From assembly GCA_029194675.1 (NCBI GenBank), contig JARFXP010000001.1:372001-436000 (forward strand): 64,000 nucleotides of DNA, written 5' to 3'. Source of the DNA: Nitrospira sp. (GTDB lineage: Bacteria > Nitrospirota > Nitrospiria > Nitrospirales > Nitrospiraceae). The notes beneath the pieces are model-generated. The model worked only from the letters and a program-made list of their open reading frames with translations. It had not been told where the DNA came from and did not search any database. The translations under genes and the position numbers were made by a program. Shown piece by piece: positions 8,747 through 16,616 of the stretch (position 1 is the first letter of the stretch; each line of letters starts with the position of its first letter).

Positions 8747-9688
8747 ATGAGAATCTGCTCACTCATCCCCGGGGCGACGGAAGTGGTCGCCGCTCTCGAC
8801 TTGGCCGACCAACTGGTCGGCATCAGCCACGAATGCGACTTCCCTGCCTCGGTTCGACACATTCCTGTCATGATCGAACCCATGGTTGGAAAGGACGGAA
8901 GTTCCGGTAGGGAAATCGACAGACAGGTCAAAGAGCTCGTGGCATCAGGACAGCGGCTTTACCGACTCAACGAGGGCGCGCTTTGCCGGGCCTGTCCGGA
9001 CCTTATTTTGACACAAGACCTATGTCACGTCTGCTCGATCACACCGGACCAACTGACACGCGCGATCAAGTCCCTTCAGCATCGACCCGAGGTACTCACA
9101 CTCAGCCCGACGACGTTGGACGGCGTGATCGATGATATGGAGCGCATCGCCCAAGCGGCAGGCGTACTCGAGAAAGGACGGGCACTCACCCAGGAACTCC
9201 GGCGTCGAGTGGGCCAGGTGCGCGAAGAGGTCGGCAGGACATCATCGCGCCCTCGAGTGGTATGTCTTGAATGGCTGGATCCTCTCTATGTCGCAGGCCA
9301 TTGGGTTCCGGAAATGGTTGAGCTGGCCGGTGGCCGCAATGTCCTTGGGTCTCAAGACGTCCCATCGCATGAAACCACGTGGCAGGCCGTCGAAGCCGCT
9401 CGCCCGGATGTGATCCTTGTCATGCCCTGCGGGTACTCCGTCGAGCGGACGGTCAATGAGCTCAGGCGCATGGGACCAACCGGTGACATATGGCGGCGGG
9501 CTTGTGAACAGCGGGCGGATCTCTACGTCGTCGATGCGGCATCCTTCTTCAGCCGCCCAGGCCCTCGACTCGTCGACGGGGTGGAGCTGCTCGCGGCCAT
9601 TCTGCACCCGACCTCGGACCATCCTATCGACCGAGCCAAAGCGATCAAACTTGAGGCCACCACCCTCACGGAGAGCTGCCCGTCATGA
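8747..9688 (+). CDS. Cobalamin-binding protein, BtuF-like but without signal peptide
   Basis: A 313-residue class III periplasmic-binding-protein fold. It begins RICSLIPGATEVVAALDLADQLVGISHECDFP, the usual start of the BtuF-like 'cobalamin-binding protein' group, and has the typical LNEGAL, DLILTQDLCHVC and HETTWQAVEAARPDVILVMPCG stretches. BtuF delivers vitamin B12 to an ABC importer in the periplasm, but this form starts at the fold itself with no signal sequence, so it is likely cytosolic, as many homologues are. Role therefore uncertain. Its stop overlaps the hpnD ATG (ATGA). Confidence 0.8.
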   Translation: MRICSLIPGATEVVAALDLADQLVGISHECDFPASVRHIPVMIEPMVGKDGSSGREIDRQVKELVASGQRLYRLNEGALCRACPDLILTQDLCHVCSITPDQLTRAIKSLQHRPEVLTLSPTTLDGVIDDMERIAQAAGVLEKGRALTQELRRRVGQVREEVGRTSSRPRVVCLEWLDPLYVAGHWVPEMVELAGGRNVLGSQDVPSHETTWQAVEAARPDVILVMPCGYSVERTVNELRRMGPTGDIWRRACEQRADLYVVDAASFFSRPGPRLVDGVELLAAILHPTSDHPIDRAKAIKLEATTLTESCPS

Positions 9689-10545
9689 CGGTCTCTGATG
9701 CTCAAACTTATTGCACCGACTACACGAAGCAAAGCGGCAGCAACTTTTACTATTCGTTCCTCTTCCTTCCCAAAGCCAAACGCGACGCCATGTACACGGT
9801 CTATGCCTTCTGCAAGGCCGTCGACAGCGCCGTCGACGAACCGAACGCCGGTAGCAGCCCAAAAGATGAACTCAAGCGTTGGCGTGAGGAACTTGAGGCG
9901 GTGTATTCGGGCACCCCGACCAGTCCCATCATGGTGAGCCTCGCTCACCATGTGAAGGCCTTGGGTATTCCAAAGGCGTACTTCGAGGAACTGATCAAGG
10001 GCGTCGAGATGGATTTGTTCAACAATCGCTATGTCACGTTCGATGAGCTGTCGCTCTATTGCTATCGCGTCGCCTCCGTAGTAGGGCTCATCTGTTTGCA
10101 TGTATTCGGCGTTACATCGGCGCGCGCACAGGATTATGCGGTGGCACTCGGCATGGCCTTTCAACTGACCAACATCCTCCGTGATGTCGGAACGGATGCC
10201 GCCGAAAGTCGTATCTATCTGCCGCTGGACGACTTACGGAAGTGGAATCATTCGGAAAAAGCCATACTCAATCGAAGCTATTCTCCAGAGTTCCGCGCGT
10301 TGATGGAATATGAGGCGTCTCAAGCACACCACTATTATAAGCGAGCCGATGCGGCCCTCATGGGACTCTCGCCTCAAGAGCGCCGCGCGTTGACGGTCGC
10401 GGAAATCATGCGTGGTATTTACAGTCGGATTTTGGAACGGATCGAACGGTCGAACTATCAGGTCTTCGGACCGCGTATTAGCCTCACCACCACCCAACGT
10501 GTGGTTATCGCCCTACGTATTTGGCTTCGCTCTCGATTCTTGTGA
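9685..10545 (+). CDS. hpnD: Presqualene diphosphate synthase HpnD
   Basis: A 286-residue squalene/phytoene synthase family protein. Both Asp-rich substrate motifs are visible: FCKAVDSAVDE near residue 48 and QLTNILRDVGTDAAESRIYLP near residue 158. Phe/Tyr-Asn (SGSNFYYSFLFLPK) at the start is typical of HpnD. The enzyme joins two farnesyl diphosphates to presqualene diphosphate. It is translationally coupled on both sides (ATGA with the upstream gene, GTGA with hpnE). In the usual hpnCDE pathway HpnC follows HpnD; no hpnC is seen in this window. Confidence 0.88.
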   Translation: MTVSDAQTYCTDYTKQSGSNFYYSFLFLPKAKRDAMYTVYAFCKAVDSAVDEPNAGSSPKDELKRWREELEAVYSGTPTSPIMVSLAHHVKALGIPKAYFEELIKGVEMDLFNNRYVTFDELSLYCYRVASVVGLICLHVFGVTSARAQDYAVALGMAFQLTNILRDVGTDAAESRIYLPLDDLRKWNHSEKAILNRSYSPEFRALMEYEASQAHHYYKRADAALMGLSPQERRALTVAEIMRGIYSRILERIERSNYQVFGPRISLTTTQRVVIALRIWLRSRFL

Positions 10546-11858
10546 CCGCGCCGCCCTCACAAACCGTTCTCATTCTCGGCGCAGGCCTGGCCGGTCTGAC
10601 AACTGCGTACCATCTCAGTCAACAGGGCTACCAGGTCACCCTGCTCGATCATCCCGACTGGCTCGATGGATTCCGGACCAGCGTATTCCAACCAGCTCCG
10701 ATTGTTCTGGGATGTCACCATGAGACCAGGCTGGTCCTTCGTACACTTGATCGAGAAGAACCTTCTGAATCCGACCGAACGATTCCATTGGAATTTCGGC
10801 TTCCCGATGGGCAAATCGTCCCCTATCAGTCGGCCCGCCTCCCCGGCGCCTTTCAGTGGATGATGAGTCTCTTCAGCTTTCACGGCCTTTCCTGGCAGGA
10901 TCGGTGGAGACTCTTCTCCCATGTCGAACAAATATGGGAACAAGCCCAAACCCTCCCGGCAGATTTAGAGAATCGGACTGGGGACGAATGGCTGACGGCA
11001 ATCGGACAGAGTTCCGAAGCGCGAGAGCGCATCTGGGCTCCGCTCGCTCAATGGTTGACCGGCAACGAACTGGCCCGTCTCTCCGCCGCGACTTTCGTCC
11101 ATCTACTTTCAACCGTGTTTCTGCGCGACGCGTCGGACGCGAGGCTCACACACCTGTCCGGTTCCGTCGACCACCGGTTCATCGAGCCCATGAAACAGAC
11201 GTTCCAACCAGGTAATGTACGCATTGTCTCCTTGCCCCATCGGCCTACTCTTCGGTTTGGACAGAACGGTGTGAGCGAAATCCGTCTTCAGGACGACAGC
11301 AGGCTGCGGGCCAACCGGTACGTCATTGCGCTGTCCTATCAGAATCTATTGAAGTTGCTGCCGGAACGGCTGCTAACACGCTACGCCTACTTCGCACAGA
11401 TCACCGAGCTCAAAAGCTTGAGCGAAGTAGTTATTGAAGTGACCTGCCCGGCTACGGAGCAAAGGCCTCGTCTGCTCCTCTTCTCAGGCCGACCATTCCA
11501 TCAGCTCACTAGCGCATCGCTCGAGTCCGACGAGATCGGATATCGACTGTCTGCCGTTGGAAACTCGCTCGCTGAGTTGAACAACGATCAGTTGATCGAA
11601 GCAGCCCAGACCGAGATGTGCGAGTTGTTCTCAGGAACGGCCAGGAAGGATGTGATCGTTCGATCAATCTTTCGTGAAACCAACGCTGCCATTGTACTTG
11701 CACCGGGCGCTGCGCGATTGAGACCGCTCCAACAAAGTCCCGTTCAGAACTTGCTCGTCAGCGGGGCATGGACCGACACCGGATGGCCCGCCAATCTTGA
11801 GAGCGCGCTCGTCAGCGCCCGTCGCTGCGCAGAGCTCATCGCCGGCCGCGGAGCTTGA
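10542..11858 (+). CDS. hpnE: Hydroxysqualene dehydroxylase HpnE
   Basis: A 438-residue FAD-dependent amine-oxidase-type protein. The N-terminal dinucleotide site is VLILGAGLAGLTTAYHLSQQG followed by VTLLD, and the C-terminal FAD signature is LLVSGAWTDTGWPANLESALVSARR. HpnE reduces hydroxysqualene to squalene with FADH2 in hopanoid synthesis. GTG 10542 overlaps the hpnD stop (GTGA) and is preferred to the upstream TTG 10521. The glycine-rich loop is intact and length fits the family. Confidence 0.87.
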   Translation: MTAPPSQTVLILGAGLAGLTTAYHLSQQGYQVTLLDHPDWLDGFRTSVFQPAPIVLGCHHETRLVLRTLDREEPSESDRTIPLEFRLPDGQIVPYQSARLPGAFQWMMSLFSFHGLSWQDRWRLFSHVEQIWEQAQTLPADLENRTGDEWLTAIGQSSEARERIWAPLAQWLTGNELARLSAATFVHLLSTVFLRDASDARLTHLSGSVDHRFIEPMKQTFQPGNVRIVSLPHRPTLRFGQNGVSEIRLQDDSRLRANRYVIALSYQNLLKLLPERLLTRYAYFAQITELKSLSEVVIEVTCPATEQRPRLLLFSGRPFHQLTSASLESDEIGYRLSAVGNSLAELNNDQLIEAAQTEMCELFSGTARKDVIVRSIFRETNAAIVLAPGAARLRPLQQSPVQNLLVSGAWTDTGWPANLESALVSARRCAELIAGRGA

Positions 11859-11927
11859 CTGCGCGACTAGGGAATGGCACGAAGGCGAGACTGGCAACTC
11901 ATCGGGTCTGCTGCTGCTTCTTCTTAT

Positions 11928-12185
11928 CTATCTCGTCGCCTCCCTCAGACGTAATTGATCGATATGCAGCGTGATGCCCAATCCGGCGTGCCAATGAACA
12001 ATCCCTTCATCGTTCACCTCCCCTTTTGAAGTGGGCTCGCATTCTACAGCGGCCCGCTCCCTTGGCGAACAGTTCTCGATATAGATCTGATCATCCGAAT
12101 ATCCTTTCGCCGGATTTGACTTCTGATGCCGGCAAACGAAGTGCGCTTCGGGGAACCACCCAAATACGTAAGAAATACATGGCAC
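11928..12185 (-). CDS. Doubtful small hypothetical protein, 85 residues
   Basis: An 85-residue frame that reads more like protein than most shadows here (CRHQ, ENCSPRERAAVECEP, EGIVHWHAGLGITLHIDQLRL, with several Cys and His). No family is recognised and there is no clear ribosome binding site. Its first codons overlap the sigma-54-type promoter of the + strand operon, which argues against this start. It may be a remnant or a short gene with a later start. Confidence 0.3.
   Translation of the reverse strand: MPCISYVFGWFPEAHFVCRHQKSNPAKGYSDDQIYIENCSPRERAAVECEPTSKGEVNDEGIVHWHAGLGITLHIDQLRLREATR
12137..12150. promoter_or_regulatory. Inverted repeat upstream of sigma-54 promoter (possible activator site)
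   Basis: CGAAGTGCGCTTCG is an exact 5-base inverted repeat around TGCG, 41 bases upstream of the -24 element. It could be an activator site or a hairpin; one copy only is seen, and activator sites are usually paired and farther away. Confidence 0.25.
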
Positions 12186-12190
12186 CGCGA

Positions 12191-12205
12191 TGGCACCGCA
12201 TTTGC
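12191..12205 (+). promoter_or_regulatory. Sigma-54 promoter (-24/-12) of the modular effector operon
   Basis: TGGCACCGCATTTGC matches the sigma-54 consensus TGGCAC-N5-TTGC with the GG and GC doublets exactly the required distance apart; it misses only the G after TGGCAC and the final A/T. A second TGGCACCGCGA copy lies 11 bases upstream (12180). Transcription would begin near 12217, before the small reading frame at 12274 and the operon gene at 12409. A sigma-54 activator gene lies at 26229-27599. Confidence 0.65.
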
Positions 12206-12273
12206 GATAACCCGTGCGTATTCGACGTTCTCATGCGTCACAACCGCCGGTCCATTCAACGAAGGAGGACACC

Positions 12274-12318
12274 ATGCATGATCTCGATCACACGCAGATG
12301 GAAAACCGGGGACCGTGA
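12274..12318 (+). CDS. 14-codon orphan copy of the operon's first N-terminus
   Basis: AAGGAGG at 12262-12268 precedes ATG 12274, which encodes MHDLDHTQMENRGP and stops. The DNA and peptide resemble the start of the gene at 12409 (MHDIDRTQTEYNPETG), including the ribosome binding site. It is either the remnant of a duplicated gene or a short leader peptide translated from the sigma-54 transcript. Confidence 0.45.
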   Translation: MHDLDHTQMENRGP

Positions 12319-12408
12319 ATAAATGGGGAATATAGAAGCGGGTGATGGATCCGCCGGTGATGCATCATCGTGAATTGTTGTTCATCAACAAGCTTGAGGA
12401 GGAATGCC

Positions 12409-13101
12409 ATGCACGATATCGATCGTACACAAACGGAATACAACCCAGAGACAGGATTTGAATCGGAGCAGTTCGAGTCGGAGCAGTTTGAATCGGAGCA
12501 GTTTGAGTATGGTGAAACAGCTGAATGGGGAGAAGTATTTAACGAAACCGAGCTAATGGAGATAGCAGCAGAATTGCTTGAGGTCAGAGACGAGGCCGAA
12601 CTTGACCGATTTCTCGGTGACCTCATCAAAAAGGCCGGAGGCGCAATTCGCAAGGTCGTAAAGTCACCTGTGGGCCAGGCCATCGGAGGGATTCTCAAAG
12701 GCGCCGCCAAGAAGGCATTGCCCATTGCCGGGGGGGCCCTCGGTGGTTGGGTGGGAGGACCGCTTGGCGCCAAAATCGGAAGCGGCCTCGCGTCCATGGC
12801 TGGCAAGGCGTTAGGTCTCGAACTCGAGGCTCTGAGCGCGGAGGACCGTGAGTTCGAGGGGGCAAAACAATTTGTGCGTTTCGCCGGCGAAGCGGTGAAG
12901 AACGCCGCCGCCGCCCCACCCACCACCAATCCAAGGGCGGTGGCCAATGCCTCGGCGGCAGCAGCCGCGCGGAAATTTGCTCCTGGGTTCTTGACAGGAG
13001 CGGCAGGGGCGGCAATCCCATCGGCCGCATTGCTTTCTGGACGCGGCCGTAGCGGACGGTGGATCCGTCGAGGCAACCGTATCATCCTGTTCGGAGTGTG
13101 A
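12409..13101 (+). CDS. Glycine-rich amphipathic module protein with FESEQ repeats (modular family, short form)
   Basis: A 230-residue protein; GAGGAGGA lies 5 bases before ATG 12409. Order: a polar leader, three exact pentad repeats FESEQ, an acidic helix (ETELMEIAAELLEVRDEAELDRFL), a basic linker (KKAGGAIRKVV), a glycine-zipper hydrophobic stretch (ALPIAGGALGGWVGGPLGAK), an amphipathic helix (LSAEDREFEGAKQFVRFA), an Ala-rich segment and the C-terminal tag GRWIRRGNRIILFGV. The same C-terminal order is found at the ends of the proteins encoded at 17710 and 20520. Glycine zippers often form membrane-inserting helices or oligomers; here this is inference. No signal peptide. It is the first full gene after the sigma-54 promoter and lies 3 bases before the metalloprotease gene. 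Confidence 0.75.
   Translation: MHDIDRTQTEYNPETGFESEQFESEQFESEQFEYGETAEWGEVFNETELMEIAAELLEVRDEAELDRFLGDLIKKAGGAIRKVVKSPVGQAIGGILKGAAKKALPIAGGALGGWVGGPLGAKIGSGLASMAGKALGLELEALSAEDREFEGAKQFVRFAGEAVKNAAAAPPTTNPRAVANASAAAAARKFAPGFLTGAAGAAIPSAALLSGRGRSGRWIRRGNRIILFGV
12457..12507 (+). repeat. 15-base tandem repeat coding FESEQ
   Basis: Three consecutive 15-base units (TTT/C GAA/G TCG GAG CAG) starting at 12457, 12472 and 12487, with a partial fourth. The units differ only at third codon positions; such in-frame repeats can vary in copy number between strains. Confidence 0.85.
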
Positions 13102-13104
13102 ACC

Positions 13105-14439
13105 ATGATCGCCATCGGTCCGCTCGCATCATGGATGTTGGAACAAGAGGCGCGCGCATTGCTCACCCGGTTGGACCGGGTCAAATCTTTCGCACTGTAC
13201 GAACCGATGTTGCCGGCAGCGGACATCTTACCCGACGCGCACACCGCGATCGAGACATATCTGGCGAAAGGGCGCCGTGAGCTGTATGACCTCGTTCACG
13301 GATTTTTGAGATGGCTACACGGGCCCCAGGGCCGCCGAGCCGCGCCGGCCGATGCTCACCGCCGGTTCGCGTTTCTCCGCCTCAAGTTCAACATCGTGCT
13401 CACGCAGTTTGACCTATTCAGTGATGTGCTCACGCAGCGCAGCGAAAACGAAACCGGAGTCTGGTTATCGGGCCTCGATATCGCCTCAGCCGATGCCTTG
13501 GCCTTGCCCGGTGACTATTACAAGGCACCGCCCGTGATCTGTTACCTCGATCGCGGAGTGGGAGCAGCCATCCGGCGGGCACGGACGCGAATGCCCGGCG
13601 GAGGGGACAATCCCGTTGCCATCATTCGTGTGCCGCGCGAGCGCATGGTCGGCAGCGGGATTGCCTCGTCCCTGGTCCATGAAGTGGGGCATCAGGCTGC
13701 AGTGCTGCTCGATCTGGTCAATTCGCTGCGGCCGGTATTGGGCGGGCTACAACGTGGGAGCGGTGGAGACCCCATCGTGTGGCGGATCTGGGATCGTTGG
13801 ATCTCGGAGATCCTCGCCGACTTTTGGTCGGTGGCCAGGGTGGGAGTGGCATCGACGATGGGCCTGATGGGCGTCGTCAGCCTCCCGCGCGCCTTCGTGT
13901 TCCGGTTGAGCCTGGACGATCCGCACCCTGCACCCTGGCTCCGCGTCAAGTTGAGCTGTGCGATGGGGAACGCGCTGTACCCGCATCCTCAATGGGAGCG
14001 ACTGGCAACGCTATGGGAATCCTACTATCCGATCGAGGGGCTCCATCCAGAACGCAAAGCGCTGCTCACAAAACTCCAAGCGAGCATGCCCGGCTTCGTG
14101 TCGCTGCTGGTGCACCATCGGCCGGCGGCCTTACGAGGCCGCTCGCTGATCGAGGCGCTGGATGTACTGAAACGGCAGCCGGCTCGCCTCGCCTCACTCT
14201 TTCAGCTCTGGCGCAAAGCGCCGGCAGCGATGTATCGGGCTGCGCCTTCGCTCGTGTTTGCCGTCATCGGTCAGGCACGAGCGGACGGCATGATTACTCC
14301 GGAATCAGAGAGCGCCTTGTTGGCGAAGTTGCTCACCCACTGGGCGTTGCGCGCCACGCTGGATATTTCAGCCGCCTGCGCAACAAGACCGGCGCAGGTG
14401 CGCCGATCAGCTGTACAATTTCAGGCTTACGTAGTTTGA
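13105..14439 (+). CDS. Putative zinc metalloprotease (HEVGH)
   Basis: A 444-residue protein carrying HEVGHQ at residues 192-197, the HExxH zinc-protease signature, and 39 residues later ISEILADFW, where E235 or D239 could be the third ligand as in gluzincins. No known family is recognised outside these motifs. There is no signal peptide; the N-terminal 100 residues are helical. ATG 13105 lies 3 bases after the upstream stop, with GGAGTGTGA nearby, and the stop is followed after 17 bases by the start of the 715-residue protein gene, so it sits firmly in the operon. A role in processing the modular proteins or as an effector itself is conjecture. Confidence 0.65.
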   Translation: MIAIGPLASWMLEQEARALLTRLDRVKSFALYEPMLPAADILPDAHTAIETYLAKGRRELYDLVHGFLRWLHGPQGRRAAPADAHRRFAFLRLKFNIVLTQFDLFSDVLTQRSENETGVWLSGLDIASADALALPGDYYKAPPVICYLDRGVGAAIRRARTRMPGGGDNPVAIIRVPRERMVGSGIASSLVHEVGHQAAVLLDLVNSLRPVLGGLQRGSGGDPIVWRIWDRWISEILADFWSVARVGVASTMGLMGVVSLPRAFVFRLSLDDPHPAPWLRVKLSCAMGNALYPHPQWERLATLWESYYPIEGLHPERKALLTKLQASMPGFVSLLVHHRPAALRGRSLIEALDVLKRQPARLASLFQLWRKAPAAMYRAAPSLVFAVIGQARADGMITPESESALLAKLLTHWALRATLDISAACATRPAQVRRSAVQFQAYVV

Positions 14440-14456
14440 TGACCAAGGAGGATGAC

Positions 14457-16604
14457 ATGGGTACGGAAAACGGTGCACAAAGCGGAACTCTCAAAATCTG
14501 TCTAGCAGACCAATCCGGCATGCACGCTCCCATCAGAGACGCTACCGTGAAGGTGTTACGCAACACGGCAGGGAGCTCGGCGCAACAAGGAAAGGGTTAC
14601 GAGGAGGGTGAAGGAAGAAAGAAGGGACAACCGGCACAGCACGTGGACACGAGCGCTTCTGAGCTGGTGCGTGAAGGGAAAACCGACGCCGGCGGTTGTT
14701 TTTCTTACAACACCAAGTCGGGGAGCTACCGTGTTGTATGCGAGGCATTCGGGAAACAGGATACACAGGACGTTACGGTCACGGCCGGATGCGCAACGGC
14801 AGTCGATTGCCGGCTGGATCTGGGGTTCTCGGTTGAGACCGTGGTACCGAAAGACGACTGTACAAGGATCCCGTGCGGAGAGGTTCGACAAGGTAAAGCG
14901 ATGTATGTGCGGGTCCTTCGCAATCAGGATCTGCCGCAAGGATCGGAGCTGAGGCTGAGCGTGACTCGTGGCACTCTCTTGACCACATCCGAGGAATACG
15001 AATCGAACAATCAAATCGTGCGCGAATATGTCTATGACAGCAAGGGCGTGAGCGGTGCCATCCGATTCAAGGCAGTCCTGAAACACAACCCAGAAGTGGT
15101 AATTAACGCCGACGTAGTCGTGCTGCCGGATGTGCAGAGCGTCACAGCCAACACTACGACTACCATGTCACGCACCGAGACCGAGCCCACCGACGATTTG
15201 CCCCTTTGGGTCGTAATCCGCAATAGCACGGAGGCGCTGTCGTTCAACAACTATCTGCGCTTCATGGACTGGATCTTCTGCGGGAAGGACGATCGAGCAA
15301 ACTTGAAGGAGTTCGAGCTGGGCCGATTCAACAATAAGCGGGCGGCATACCGCGATTTAAGGGGCAAGCGCTCCCTACCTTTTACCGATACCGATGCCTA
15401 CCGTGTCGTGAAGGCCGCCACTGAGGCTTTCGTCATGGTGAACTGCGGAGTCTTCAGCGATCCACAGCCCTTTACCGCTCAAAATGATCGAGATCTCGAT
15501 GAAGACTACCTGGACCGTAGAGACATCCCGGTCCCGGGAAATGGTCTCCGGCAAGCACTCGGGGCCGACTACCTTGAGACTGTAGATGGGACGTCGACAC
15601 TGCCCTATTTGGCGATCATCCGAAGGAAACTGCCCGACATCCCGATCAAGACTACGCAGTTCGAGGAAATCGATGGGGCTGAAGCTACGGCAGACAACTG
15701 CTTCGGGATCCTGCAAGAGAAGCTTGCCAATCCTTGCCTGCTAGAGCTCATTTGGTCCTACTGGCATGAAGAAGGCATGCTCGTACAAACGGTCAACGCC
15801 ATCACCCGGCGATTTCAGAACGTGCGGGGACTGTCCATGGACCCCCTCTCCAACCTAGAGATCGATCCTCTCCGCCCGCTCAACAATCTGTTTTGGGGCT
15901 ATATTCAAGATGAACAGCACCGGCTGACGGTGCCGCGACGGAATTACGAGTACGATCATCACTACGGACTACGCTTGGAAGGTCAGGCAGTACAACAATT
16001 CAGGCCTGCAGACACCCGATCCAAATTCTTGGAGTCTTTCCATCACCTATTACGTCTCTGCACGGTCTTCTACAAGCAGGACGATGACACGACCGTGAAG
16101 GCGGACGCATTTCCGGTACTCAACGCACTCAAGGAAACCCACTTGATCTTGTCTCAGGGCGCACACAACCAGTTCGGGGATCTGCCCTCGACTGCACGCG
16201 TCGAAATGTTGATGCAGGAATGGCTGCTCGCTCGGCCCGAGTTCCGGGAATACCTGCCGGCACGGATCATGGTGGCCTATCCCGAGCCCTGGATGGATCG
16301 CGTTGATGCCATGAAAAAATTGCAGGGCTGGAGCGATACGAGCGTGCTGCACTTCCGGAACCTTGGCATCTTCGGCGAGCAGCTTCTGCTGTCGATCCGT
16401 TGGGGAGCCTGGAGTGATATACAAGAGCCGATTCAGGCGTTCAATTGGGCGCGGTTCTTCCGTCCCCAGGTCCAGGGTTACATCCATGCGTACCGGGCCG
16501 TCACCGGCGTGGACCTCGCAGCCGAAACGGTGGACACACAGGTGAATGCCACCCTGCCGTCGGTCTTGCTCAAGAAGCGGCTGGCGATGCAGACACGGGC
16601 GTGA
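14457..16604 (+). CDS. Large protein of unknown function with N-terminal transthyretin-like domain, 715 residues
   Basis: ATG 14457 is chosen because AAGGAGG lies 5 bases upstream and it follows the protease stop by 17 bases; the reading frame extends further upstream only as an overlap. Residues about 6-110 look like a carboxypeptidase-regulatory (transthyretin-like) beta domain (ATVKVLRN ... GKTDAGGCFSYNTKSGSYRVVCEAFGK). A second beta-rich section (about 125-225) includes a Thr-rich linker. The remaining ~480 residues are largely helical with many Trp/Tyr and unmatched by any family I know; clusters such as SYWHEEGML and YDHHYG could be catalytic or metal sites. No signal peptide or membrane span. 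Confidence 0.6.
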   Translation: MGTENGAQSGTLKICLADQSGMHAPIRDATVKVLRNTAGSSAQQGKGYEEGEGRKKGQPAQHVDTSASELVREGKTDAGGCFSYNTKSGSYRVVCEAFGKQDTQDVTVTAGCATAVDCRLDLGFSVETVVPKDDCTRIPCGEVRQGKAMYVRVLRNQDLPQGSELRLSVTRGTLLTTSEEYESNNQIVREYVYDSKGVSGAIRFKAVLKHNPEVVINADVVVLPDVQSVTANTTTTMSRTETEPTDDLPLWVVIRNSTEALSFNNYLRFMDWIFCGKDDRANLKEFELGRFNNKRAAYRDLRGKRSLPFTDTDAYRVVKAATEAFVMVNCGVFSDPQPFTAQNDRDLDEDYLDRRDIPVPGNGLRQALGADYLETVDGTSTLPYLAIIRRKLPDIPIKTTQFEEIDGAEATADNCFGILQEKLANPCLLELIWSYWHEEGMLVQTVNAITRRFQNVRGLSMDPLSNLEIDPLRPLNNLFWGYIQDEQHRLTVPRRNYEYDHHYGLRLEGQAVQQFRPADTRSKFLESFHHLLRLCTVFYKQDDDTTVKADAFPVLNALKETHLILSQGAHNQFGDLPSTARVEMLMQEWLLARPEFREYLPARIMVAYPEPWMDRVDAMKKLQGWSDTSVLHFRNLGIFGEQLLLSIRWGAWSDIQEPIQAFNWARFFRPQVQGYIHAYRAVTGVDLAAETVDTQVNATLPSVLLKKRLAMQTRA

Positions 16605-16616
16605 GATGGATCGGCC

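Noticed and set aside
13779-14456. N-terminal extension of the 715-residue protein
   Set aside because: Overlaps the metalloprotease gene in another frame; AAGGAGG and ATG 14457 give the start.
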